Shown here piece after piece: positions 56,410 to 64,000 of a DNA stretch of 64,000 bases. Position 1 is the first letter of the stretch; each line of letters begins with the position of its first letter. Position numbers and translations under genes: made by a program. The DNA is from Microbacterium sp. SL75 (GTDB lineage Bacteria; Actinomycetota; Actinomycetes; Actinomycetales; Microbacteriaceae). A model generated the notes under the pieces. That model saw nothing but the letters and a program-made list of their open reading frames with translations, made no database searches and had not been told where the DNA came from. The DNA lies in the NCBI RefSeq assembly GCF_026625865.1, contig NZ_CP113067.1:1-64000 (forward strand). The letters are read 5' to 3'.

Positions 56410-58227
56410 TCAGACGAGCTGCCCCGCATCCGTCGTCGGCAGCGCGCACGTGAAGGCACGGCAGTCGTACGCCGTCGCCTCGCCGCCCTGGGCGACCTTG
56501 CCCTCGAACAGCTCGAACCCCGCCTCGGCGAAAGCGACAGCCTGTGCGGGCGACACCACCGCCACCACGTCGGCGGCGATCCGGCGGGCGGCGTCGGCGA
56601 TCTCGGCATCCGTCTCGCCCACCACGACCACCTGGCGCGGGGCCGAGGCCAGGCCGAGGGCGACCTCGAGGATCGCGCCGTGCGCGAGGGGCGACGACAA
56701 CGCGGCGTCGGCCGCGGCCCGGACGAGGGTCTCCGCGGCGGTCCGGTAGCGCTCCCCCGCCCCGAGGCGCCACAGGTCGAGGGCGGCAGCGGCGAACACC
56801 GACGGGCCCGAGGGCGAGGAGCCGTCGGTGGGCACGGCGTGCGACTGCATGCCCTGCCCCACGAGCACGGGGTCACCACCACCCGGAGGACGGATGCCGT
56901 CGTCGCCGACGCACAGGTCCACGAGTGCCCGAGCCCGCGCGGCATAGGCGACCTCGCCGGTCGCACGGGCGAGGGCGAGGAGGCCTCGCGCGAGTCCGCC
57001 GTAGTCTTCGAGCGTCGCGGGGGCGGCGGAGCGGATCTCGTCGAGCGAGGCGCGGCGCAGCGTCCCGTCGTCGGCGACGTTGCTTTCGAGCACCGCGTCG
57101 GCGGCCCAGCGCGCCGCCTCGAGGAAGCGGGGGTCGGTTCGGGTTCCGGCGGCGGCGAGGGCGGCGATCGCGTGCCCGTTCCAGCCGGTGACGACCTTGG
57201 CGTCGAGAGCGGGGGGCTGCAGTGCCGAACGGTCCGCGACACGGTAGTACCCGCCCTCGTTGCGGACGCCGTCGATGATCGATTCCGAGTCCTGGGCGGC
57301 GGCGATCCCACCCGAGGGCAGTTGCAGGACATCGACGAGAAAGCGGGCGGCATCGGTCGCCGTGGCGTCGTCGCCCGCGGCGAGCGCGACCTCGACGAGC
57401 CCGGCGTTGTCGGTGAGCATGCGCTCGTAGTGCGGCACGCTCCAGTCGCGGCGCGTGGCGTAGCGGAAGAAGCCACCCTCGACCGTGTCGTGCAGGTCGG
57501 AGCCGGCCATGGCGGACAGGGCTCGGGATGCCACGTCCGCGGCATCCGGAGCGTCCGAGGCGAGGGCGGGGTGCTGCAGGAAGCGGAGCACCGGGGTGTT
57601 CGGGAACTTCGGGGTCTCGAAGGCGGGGCCCGCGGCGAAGCCGAAGTACTCGCGGTCCTCGCGCGCGGCGATCGTGCGGGCGGCGGCCGCGAGCTGGTCG
57701 AGGGATGGCGGGGCGTCGGCCGGGGCGGTGGCTGCGGCGGCCAGGGCATCTCGGAGCGAGGAGCCCGTGGCATCCACCTCGCTCCGTCGCTCGGTCCACG
57801 CCTCGCGGACCGCGGCGAGCACCTGGCGGAATGAGGGCTGAGGCGGGCGGGGCGAGGGCGGAAAGTACGTGCCGGCGTAGAAGACGCGCCCCTCGGGGCT
57901 CGCGAACACGGTCAGCGGCCAGCCCAGGTGCGGCGTGAAGGCGGACGCGGCGTCGAGGTAGGCGGCATCCACGTCGGGATGCTCCTCGCGATCGACCTTG
58001 ATCGAGACGAAGCCCTCGTTCAGGATGCCGGCGGTCTCGGCATCCTGGAAAGATTCGCGCGCCATGACGTGGCACCAGTGGCAGGTGCTGTAGCCGATGG
58101 AGACCATGACGGGGACGTCTCTGTCGGCCGCGAGCGCGAACGCCTCGGCCCCCCAGGGCAACCACGCGACGGGATTGTCGGCGTGGGCCCGCAGGTAGGG
58201 GCTCGAGGCGTTCGCGAGGCGGTTCAT
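56410..58227 (-). CDS. DUF255 thioredoxin-domain protein, YyaL/spermatogenesis-associated type
   Basis: The product has 605 residues. The N-terminal thioredoxin-like DUF255 domain (about 1-165) opens with the family's [19 protein letters not shown] and holds the redox motif STCHWCHVM (C-x-x-C). An (alpha/alpha) barrel-like part follows, with [36 protein letters not shown] and [14 protein letters not shown], similar to N-acylglucosamine 2-epimerases. The function is not established. The start at MNRLAN matches the family; a start 22 codons upstream is less likely. It lies 19 bases after the aldo-keto reductase gene. Confidence 0.9.
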   Translation of the reverse strand: MNRLANASSPYLRAHADNPVAWLPWGAEAFALAADRDVPVMVSIGYSTCHWCHVMARESFQDAETAGILNEGFVSIKVDREEHPDVDAAYLDAASAFTPHLGWPLTVFASPEGRVFYAGTYFPPSPRPPQPSFRQVLAAVREAWTERRSEVDATGSSLRDALAAAATAPADAPPSLDQLAAAARTIAAREDREYFGFAAGPAFETPKFPNTPVLRFLQHPALASDAPDAADVASRALSAMAGSDLHDTVEGGFFRYATRRDWSVPHYERMLTDNAGLVEVALAAGDDATATDAARFLVDVLQLPSGGIAAAQDSESIIDGVRNEGGYYRVADRSALQPPALDAKVVTGWNGHAIAALAAAGTRTDPRFLEAARWAADAVLESNVADDGTLRRASLDEIRSAAPATLEDYGGLARGLLALARATGEVAYAARARALVDLCVGDDGIRPPGGGDPVLVGQGMQSHAVPTDGSSPSGPSVFAAAALDLWRLGAGERYRTAAETLVRAAADAALSSPLAHGAILEVALGLASAPRQVVVVGETDAEIADAARRIAADVVAVVSPAQAVAFAEAGFELFEGKVAQGGEATAYDCRAFTCALPTTDAGQLV

Positions 58228-58246
58228 GCGCTCGGTCGAGCTCGGG

Positions 58247-59092
<846 letters not shown>

Positions 59093-59187
59093 CTAGGAGC
59101 GGTGTCTCGGAGGGTTCTCGGGGTTGACGCGCGGGTCGAGTCCGCTATCCCCCGCCTTCTCGCACCCCGGCGTGGTTGACTACCGAA

Positions 59188-60441
59188 ATGACGCCGCAGC
59201 CTCCCACCCGGCACGCTCGACGCGACCCCTCCTCGGCCTGGCGTCGCGGAGCCAAGCTCGTCGCCATCGCCGTGACCGTCGTGCTCGTCGCGGCCGTGGC
59301 GGTCGGAGGGTTCTACGCGTTCTCGCTGTCGCAGCGTCTGCAAGACGCCGCCGTCCCCCTCAAGGACGCCCCGGCCGAACCGCCCGCGCTGAGCGCCTAC
59401 AACGAACCCTTCTCGGTGCTCGTCGTCGGTACCGACGAGTGCGACGATCAGGTGAAGGCGGCCTTCGGCGCGCGCTGCTCCGACCCGGGCAACGAGGGCA
59501 CCCGCAACGACGTCAACATGCTCGTGCACGTCTCGACGAACCCCCGTCGCGTCACCGTCGTCTCGTTCCCCCGCGATCTGCAGATCGGCATCCCGGAGTG
59601 CACGGGAGCCGACGGCTCGACCTCGTCGGCGTCGTACAAGGCCCCGATCAACTCCGCGTACGAAGCCGGCGGCCTGACCTGCGTCGCCGACACGGTCTCG
59701 GAGCTGAGCGGACAGAGCATTCCTTTCGCCGCGAAGGTGAGCTTCGGAAACGTCGTCAACATCACCGACGCCATCGGCGGCGTGGAGGTCTGCATCGGCG
59801 GCGACGGCATCGACGACCCCGACGCGGGGATCGACTGGGAGCCGGGCCCGCGGGTGGTCAAGGGCTACGACGCCCTGGCCTTCCTGCGCACGCGCAAGGG
59901 CATCGGAGACGGCAGCGACCTCGCCCGCATCGGCAACCAGCAGCAGTACCTGTCTCGCCTCATCAACAAGCTCCGCAGCGACGAGGTGCTCTCCAACCCG
60001 GGAACGCTCATCGGCCTGGCCAACACCGCGGTGAACAACATCGAGCCGAGCGAGAGCCTCGCCGACCCGATCCGCATCGCGCAACTCGCGTACACGCTGA
60101 AGGACGTCCCGTTCTCGGACATCACCTTCGTGCAGTTCCCCGTGGTCGACGACCCCGCCGACAACAACCACGTCATCCCCGACCAGGCATCGGCGGCGAC
60201 GCTGTGGGAGGCGCTGGACACCAACGCTCCCCTGCAGCTGACCGGCCAGGAAGGCGCGAACGGCGGCGTCATCGCCGACCCGTCCGCTCCCACCGCCGCG
60301 CCGAGCGAGCCCGCCCCCGAGGCGAGCACCCCCGCCCCGGATGCCACGGACGCCAGCGCCGCGCCGGGCGTGGTGGAGCTGCCGAGCAACGTCAGCGGCA
60401 CCAAGGCGAACCAGGCGACGTGCTCGGCCGGCAACGGCTGA
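59188..60441 (+). CDS. LytR-CpsA-Psr (LCP) family cell-wall ligase
   Basis: The product has 417 residues. A short cytoplasmic basic start and one membrane helix (about 26-50) anchor the protein. The outer LCP domain (about 78-290) has VVGTDECDDQ, RNDVNMLVHVS, the arginine-rich SFPRDLQIGIP and FLRTRKGIGDGSDLARIGNQQQYL. LCP enzymes attach teichoic-like polymers or arabinogalactan to peptidoglycan. A Pro/Ala/Thr-rich tail (about 340-390) follows. The ATG at 59188 is chosen; a TTG four codons upstream is possible, and neither has a ribosome binding site. It is divergent from the aldo-keto reductase. Confidence 0.88.
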   Translation: MTPQPPTRHARRDPSSAWRRGAKLVAIAVTVVLVAAVAVGGFYAFSLSQRLQDAAVPLKDAPAEPPALSAYNEPFSVLVVGTDECDDQVKAAFGARCSDPGNEGTRNDVNMLVHVSTNPRRVTVVSFPRDLQIGIPECTGADGSTSSASYKAPINSAYEAGGLTCVADTVSELSGQSIPFAAKVSFGNVVNITDAIGGVEVCIGGDGIDDPDAGIDWEPGPRVVKGYDALAFLRTRKGIGDGSDLARIGNQQQYLSRLINKLRSDEVLSNPGTLIGLANTAVNNIEPSESLADPIRIAQLAYTLKDVPFSDITFVQFPVVDDPADNNHVIPDQASAATLWEALDTNAPLQLTGQEGANGGVIADPSAPTAAPSEPAPEASTPAPDATDASAAPGVVELPSNVSGTKANQATCSAGNG

Positions 60442-60505
60442 TCGAGGCCATCGGGTCGCGGTCAAGACCCGGGAACCGTCCAGAGTCGTCGGGGAGCATT
60501 GCGGG

Positions 60506-61657
60506 GTGAAAACCGCCACGCGCTCGACCGCCCTGTTGCTGCTCGCGGCCCTGTCCCTCACTTCATGTGCCCCGGCCGCGGCCCCCGCGCCGTCGGCATC
60601 CCCCTCCCCCACCGCGACTCCCACGCCGACCGCCACTCCCGACCCCCTCGCGGGAATGAGCCTCGCCGACAAGGTCGGTCAGATGTTCATGGTCGGCACC
60701 TCGTTCGAGGGCGCCAACCCCACGACCCTCGCGGCCGTGCGCGACGACCACGTCGGCGGGATCTTCCTGCACGGACGGTCGGATGCCGGCACCCAGGCCA
60801 CCGCAGCCCTGATCGGGCAGTTCACCTCCACCGTCGGCGCGGACGCTCCGCAGCTGTGGGTCGCCACCGACCAGGAGGGCGGCACCGTCCAGGTGCTGAA
60901 GGGTCCGGGCTTCGACCGCATCCCCTCGGCCGTCGAGCAGGCCGCCCAGACCGATGCGGCCCTGCGTTCCTCCGCCGCGACCTGGAGCACGCAACTCGCG
61001 CAATCGGGGGTGAACATGAACCTCGCTCCCGTCGCCGACATCGTCACGAGCCCGGAGTTCGCGGCATCCAACCCTCCGATCGGCGCGCTCGTGCGCGAGT
61101 ACGGCTACGACGAGACCACTGTCGCCACCAAGGTCGGCGCGTTCGCCGCCGGCATGCGCGACGGCGGCGTGATGCCCACGCTCAAACATTTCCCGGGCCT
61201 GGGGCACGTCGACGAGAACACCGACACCCGCACGGGCGTCACCGACGACACGGTCACCGCCGACGGCGCAGACGTGGGCGTGTACGCGAGCGTCCTGCCC
61301 CAGGGGGACGCGATCGTCATGATGTCGACCGCGATCTACGCCCGGATCGACCCGAGCGCGCCCGCCGCGTTCTCACCCGCGGTGGTGGACGTGCTGCGCG
61401 ACCGCATCGGCTTCGACGGCGTGATCACCGTCGACGATCTCTCGGCGGCGCGCCAGGTGCAGCCCTGGTCTCCGGCCGATCGCGCCACCCTCGCCGTGGA
61501 CGCCGGGGTCGACCTGCTGCTCGTCTCGGCCGACCCCTCGGTGTATCCCGACATGCACCAGGCGGTGCTGTCGCGCGCCGAAAGCGACCCCGCGTTCGCC
61601 GCGAAGGTGGATGCCGCGGCCCGGCGGATCGTCGAGCAGAAGGCGTCGATGCCGTAG
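60506..61657 (+). CDS. GH3 family glycosidase lipoprotein, NagZ-like
   Basis: The product has 383 residues. A lipoprotein signal (LLLAALSLTSC, cysteine near 20) and a 30-residue Pro/Ser/Thr linker (PSPTATPTPTATP) precede a glycoside hydrolase 3 domain. That domain has KVGQMFMVGTS, TDQEGGTVQVL, NLAPVADI, TLKHFPGLGHVDENTD (acid/base histidine loop) and FDGVITVDDLSA with the nucleophile aspartate. NagZ-type enzymes cut N-acetylglucosamine from muropeptides; an exported lipoprotein form would act in wall turnover. The GTG has GGGGAG upstream. It follows the LCP gene by 64 bases, in keeping with a shared cell-wall role. Confidence 0.9.
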   Translation: MKTATRSTALLLLAALSLTSCAPAAAPAPSASPSPTATPTPTATPDPLAGMSLADKVGQMFMVGTSFEGANPTTLAAVRDDHVGGIFLHGRSDAGTQATAALIGQFTSTVGADAPQLWVATDQEGGTVQVLKGPGFDRIPSAVEQAAQTDAALRSSAATWSTQLAQSGVNMNLAPVADIVTSPEFAASNPPIGALVREYGYDETTVATKVGAFAAGMRDGGVMPTLKHFPGLGHVDENTDTRTGVTDDTVTADGADVGVYASVLPQGDAIVMMSTAIYARIDPSAPAAFSPAVVDVLRDRIGFDGVITVDDLSAARQVQPWSPADRATLAVDAGVDLLLVSADPSVYPDMHQAVLSRAESDPAFAAKVDAAARRIVEQKASMP

Positions 61658-61669
61658 GCGCTCCCCCGT

Positions 61670-61789
61670 GAGGGGTCGCTTTGTGTCGCCCGGGCACGGG
61701 CCAGGCGACAGGAGGTGACCCCTCGCGCGAGTCGCCAGGAAATGTCGCTTCGAGCAGCCCCAAGCGACAGAAATTGGCGACTCGCGCGA
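61670..61789. repeat. two adjacent composite hairpins with shared TGTCGC core
   Basis: Hairpin one (61670-61724) has an outer stem GAGGGGTC/GACCCCTC, a symmetric 6-base internal loop, an inner stem TGTCGCC/GGCGACA and a 13-base apical loop. Hairpin two (61723-61789) has an outer stem TCGCGCGAGTCGCCA with its perfect complement, a symmetric 5-base internal loop, an inner stem TGTCGCTT/AAGCGACA and an 11-base apical loop. The two share the same design and touch by two bases. They fill the gap between the GH3 gene and the helicase gene on the same strand, so they may end transcription. Confidence 0.85.
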
Positions 61790-61814
61790 TGGGTGGGCGA
61801 TACTCTGGAAGGCT

Positions 61815-64000
61815 GTGTCTGTCGAACCCGTCATCGTCTACCCGCCCGAGCTGCCCGTCAGCGCCGCGCGGGACGAGATCGCGCGCGCGATCCGCGACCA
61901 CCAGGTCGTGATCGTCGCAGGCGCCACCGGCTCGGGCAAGACCACGCAGCTGCCCAAGATCTGCCTCGAACTGGGCCGCACCTCCATCGCGCACACGCAG
62001 CCGCGCCGCATCGCCGCGCGGACGATCGCCGAGCGCATCGCCGACGAGATGCAGGTGCCGCTGGGCTCGACCGTCGGCTACAAGGTGCGCTTCACCGACA
62101 AGGTGTCGGCCGACACGCGCGTGGCGCTGGTGACCGACGGCATCCTGCTCAACGAGATCCACCGCGACCGGCTGTTGCGCCGCTACGACACGATCATCGT
62201 CGACGAGGCGCACGAGCGCTCGCTCAATATCGACTTCCTGCTCGGCTACCTGCGCCGCATCCTGCCGAAGCGCCCCGACCTCAAGGTCATCGTCACCTCG
62301 GCGACCATCGACCCCGAGAGCTTCGCGCGGCACTTCGCCGCCGCCCCTGCTCAGCCCGGCGGCGAGCCGGTTCCGGCACCGGTGATCGAGGTGTCGGGCC
62401 GGACGTACCCGGTCGAGATCCGGTACCGGCCGGTCGATGGCGCGGACGACGCGGGCGAAACTCCTGAGGATTCGGATGTGGACGGCGCCGAACCCCCCTC
62501 ATCCCGAGGTCGCGCGGTCGCAGGGCCCTCGAAAGTCAGGAGTTCGGCACGACCCGCGGCCAAGACCCGGCGCGATGCCGACGACGCCGACGAGGTCGGA
62601 GCCGTCGTCGCCGCCCTGCGCGAGCTCGACCGCGAGCCCGCGGGCGACGTGCTCGTCTTCTTCCCCGGCGAGGCCGAGATCCGTGATGCGGCGGACGCCA
62701 TCCGCGGGGCGTATCAGAAGGACGCCGCCCCCACCGAGGTGCTCCCCCTGTACGGGCGACTCTCCGCCGCCGAGCAGCACCGCGTCTTCGAGCGCTCGAG
62801 CGTCGCGGGCGTGCGTCGACGCGTCATCCTCGCCACGAACGTCGCCGAGACGAGCCTGACCGTCCCCGGCATCCGGTACGTCGTCGACACCGGCACCGCG
62901 CGCATCTCGCGCTACAGCAACCGCTCGAAGATCCAGCGCCTCCCGATCGAGGCCGTCTCCCAAGCCTCGGCGCAGCAGCGCTCGGGCCGCGCGGGGCGCA
63001 CCTCGCCGGGCATCGCGATCCGGCTCTACTCCGAAGACGACTTCACCCGCCGCCCGGAGTACACCGAGCCCGAGATCCTGCGGACGTCGCTGGCATCCGT
63101 CATCCTGCAGATGCTCTCGCTCGGGTTCGGCGACATCCAGGCCTTCCCCTTCCTCACTCCGCCCGACTCGCGGGGCGTGAAGGCGGCGTTCGACCTGCTC
63201 GTGGAGCTCGGTGCGGTGAAGCTGCCGGCGCCGGGGTCGCGCGGGGCCGACACCTCGCGCGACCGCGATGTGCGCAGCGACGGCGACCCGTCGCGCGGGC
63301 GCGGCGGGCGGGACAACGCCCGCGGGCGCCGTGACGACGACGGTCCCCGCCTCACCGAGATCGGCCGCGAGATCGCGCGCCTGCCGATCGACCCGCGGTT
63401 CGCTCGCATGCTCATCGAGGCGCGGCGAAACGACGTGCAGTCCGAGGTGCTGGCGATCGTGTCGGGAATGTCGATCCAGGACGTACGCGAGCGTCCGGAG
63501 GACCGCCGCGAGGAGGCCGACCGCTTCCACGCGCGCTTCACCGACCCCACCAGCGACTTCCTCTCCCTGCTCAACCTGTGGGAGTACCTGCAGGAGAAGC
63601 AGGCCGAACTCGGCTCGAGCGCCTTCCGCCGGCTGTGCCGCAGCGAGCACCTCAACTACGTGCGGGTCCGCGAGTGGGTCGACGTGCACCGGCAGCTGCG
63701 GTCGCTGGGCGGCGAGGCGTCACGGGGTGACGGGGTCGGGCGTTCCAGCGAAAGCGGGCGCAGCGATCGGAGCCGTGTCCCCCTTCGTGCGGAGTCTGAC
63801 CCGTCCCGGCCGCACCGGTCGGGACATGCATCCACGACCCACGTCCCGCACACCGCGGCGCCGGAGGGCCACGCCGCCGGCGATGCCATCCATCGCGCGA
63901 TCCTGTCCGGGTTGCTGTCGCACCTCGGCATCCTGGATCCGCGCACGATGGCCCAGACGAAGGACCGCAAGGCTCCGGGTGATGCCCGCCCCACGAAGGG
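61815..64000 (+). CDS. hrpA: ATP-dependent RNA helicase HrpA-like, cut by the window edge
   Basis: The frame stays open from the GTG to the right edge (728 codons seen). It is a DEAH-box helicase: Walker A GATGSGKTTQLPK, TQPRRIAA, DEAH in IIVDEAHERSLNIDFLLGYL, SAT motif VTSATIDPE, TNVAETSLTVPGIRYVVDTG and motif VI QRSGRAGR. The helicase-associated domain follows (LLVELGAVKL; LTEIGREIARLPIDPR). HrpA-type proteins remodel RNA and ribosomes and are usually about 1300 residues long. Low-complexity, Ser/Arg/Asp-rich inserts occur near residues 215-255, 475-515 and 635-680. No ribosome binding site fits; TACTCT eight bases upstream allows a leaderless start. The reading frames on the minus strand here are shadows. 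Confidence 0.93.
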   Translation, partial: MSVEPVIVYPPELPVSAARDEIARAIRDHQVVIVAGATGSGKTTQLPKICLELGRTSIAHTQPRRIAARTIAERIADEMQVPLGSTVGYKVRFTDKVSADTRVALVTDGILLNEIHRDRLLRRYDTIIVDEAHERSLNIDFLLGYLRRILPKRPDLKVIVTSATIDPESFARHFAAAPAQPGGEPVPAPVIEVSGRTYPVEIRYRPVDGADDAGETPEDSDVDGAEPPSSRGRAVAGPSKVRSSARPAAKTRRDADDADEVGAVVAALRELDREPAGDVLVFFPGEAEIRDAADAIRGAYQKDAAPTEVLPLYGRLSAAEQHRVFERSSVAGVRRRVILATNVAETSLTVPGIRYVVDTGTARISRYSNRSKIQRLPIEAVSQASAQQRSGRAGRTSPGIAIRLYSEDDFTRRPEYTEPEILRTSLASVILQMLSLGFGDIQAFPFLTPPDSRGVKAAFDLLVELGAVKLPAPGSRGADTSRDRDVRSDGDPSRGRGGRDNARGRRDDDGPRLTEIGREIARLPIDPRFARMLIEARRNDVQSEVLAIVSGMSIQDVRERPEDRREEADRFHARFTDPTSDFLSLLNLWEYLQEKQAELGSSAFRRLCRSEHLNYVRVREWVDVHRQLRSLGGEASRGDGVGRSSESGRSDRSRVPLRAESDPSRPHRSGHASTTHVPHTAAPEGHAAGDAIHRAILSGLLSHLGILDPRTMAQTKDRKAPGDARPTK

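Noticed and set aside
61715..63689. Frames in other phases and on the minus strand within the last gene
   Set aside because: The HrpA frame from 61815 accounts for the whole region with all helicase motifs.

Overview
The window is a high-GC actinobacterial chromosome segment, most likely from Microbacterium or a close Microbacteriaceae relative. This rests on the base composition, the many leaderless GTG starts and the order of housekeeping genes; no database search was possible. No insertion sequence, prophage, plasmid or CRISPR array was found.

Layout. Positions 1-5700 hold an rRNA operon on the minus strand (16S then 23S; the 5S gene lies beyond the left edge). Its 23S processing stem can be reconstructed from the two flanks. 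Next come mfd, two small membrane proteins, a MerR regulator behind a 19-bp-spaced leaderless promoter, pth and rplY. From 13.3 to 24.9 kb lies a sugar-acid block. One part is an IclR-controlled set (MHS transporter, SDR, FAH-family enzyme, idonate-type dehydrogenase, plus two further dehydrogenases) with matching palindromes in two promoter regions. The other part is a GntR-linked gluconate module (gntT, gntK, gnd). An OmpR-type two-component pair, an S41 peptidase lipoprotein and a flavin electron-transfer cluster (FMN-binding lipoprotein, ApbE, NqrB/RnfD-flavodoxin-reductase fusion) follow. Then come prs, glmU and tRNA-Gln, where glmU starts one base after the tRNA.

From 34.5 to 48.8 kb lie a MarR-membrane protein pair, a LAXTG surface protein, a Tat-exported PHP-type hydrolase, an ABC-F ATPase, an osmoprotectant ABC transporter operon behind a DUF427 gene, ispE, a Stealth-family protein, a calcineurin-like phosphoesterase and rsmA. 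From 48.9 kb to the end lie a sugar porter, an array of 101-bp tandem repeats, a tatD gene broken by a 17-bp duplication, metG, rsmI with divergent pmt, a DUF255 protein, an aldo-keto reductase, an LCP protein, a GH3 lipoprotein, a double composite hairpin and the start of an HrpA-type helicase.

The housekeeping genes pmt, rsmI, metG, tatD, rsmA, ispE, pth, rplY, prs, glmU and mfd form a neighbourhood that, from memory, also exists in Mycobacterium. The sugar-acid, flavin, osmoprotectant and surface-protein blocks look like lineage-specific insertions into it. The rpfB gene that sits between tatD and rsmA in mycobacteria is absent; that place holds the sugar porter and the repeat array. The most unusual items are the 101-bp array, the tatD lesion, the twin composite hairpins at 61.7 kb and several tightly packed leaderless promoters.
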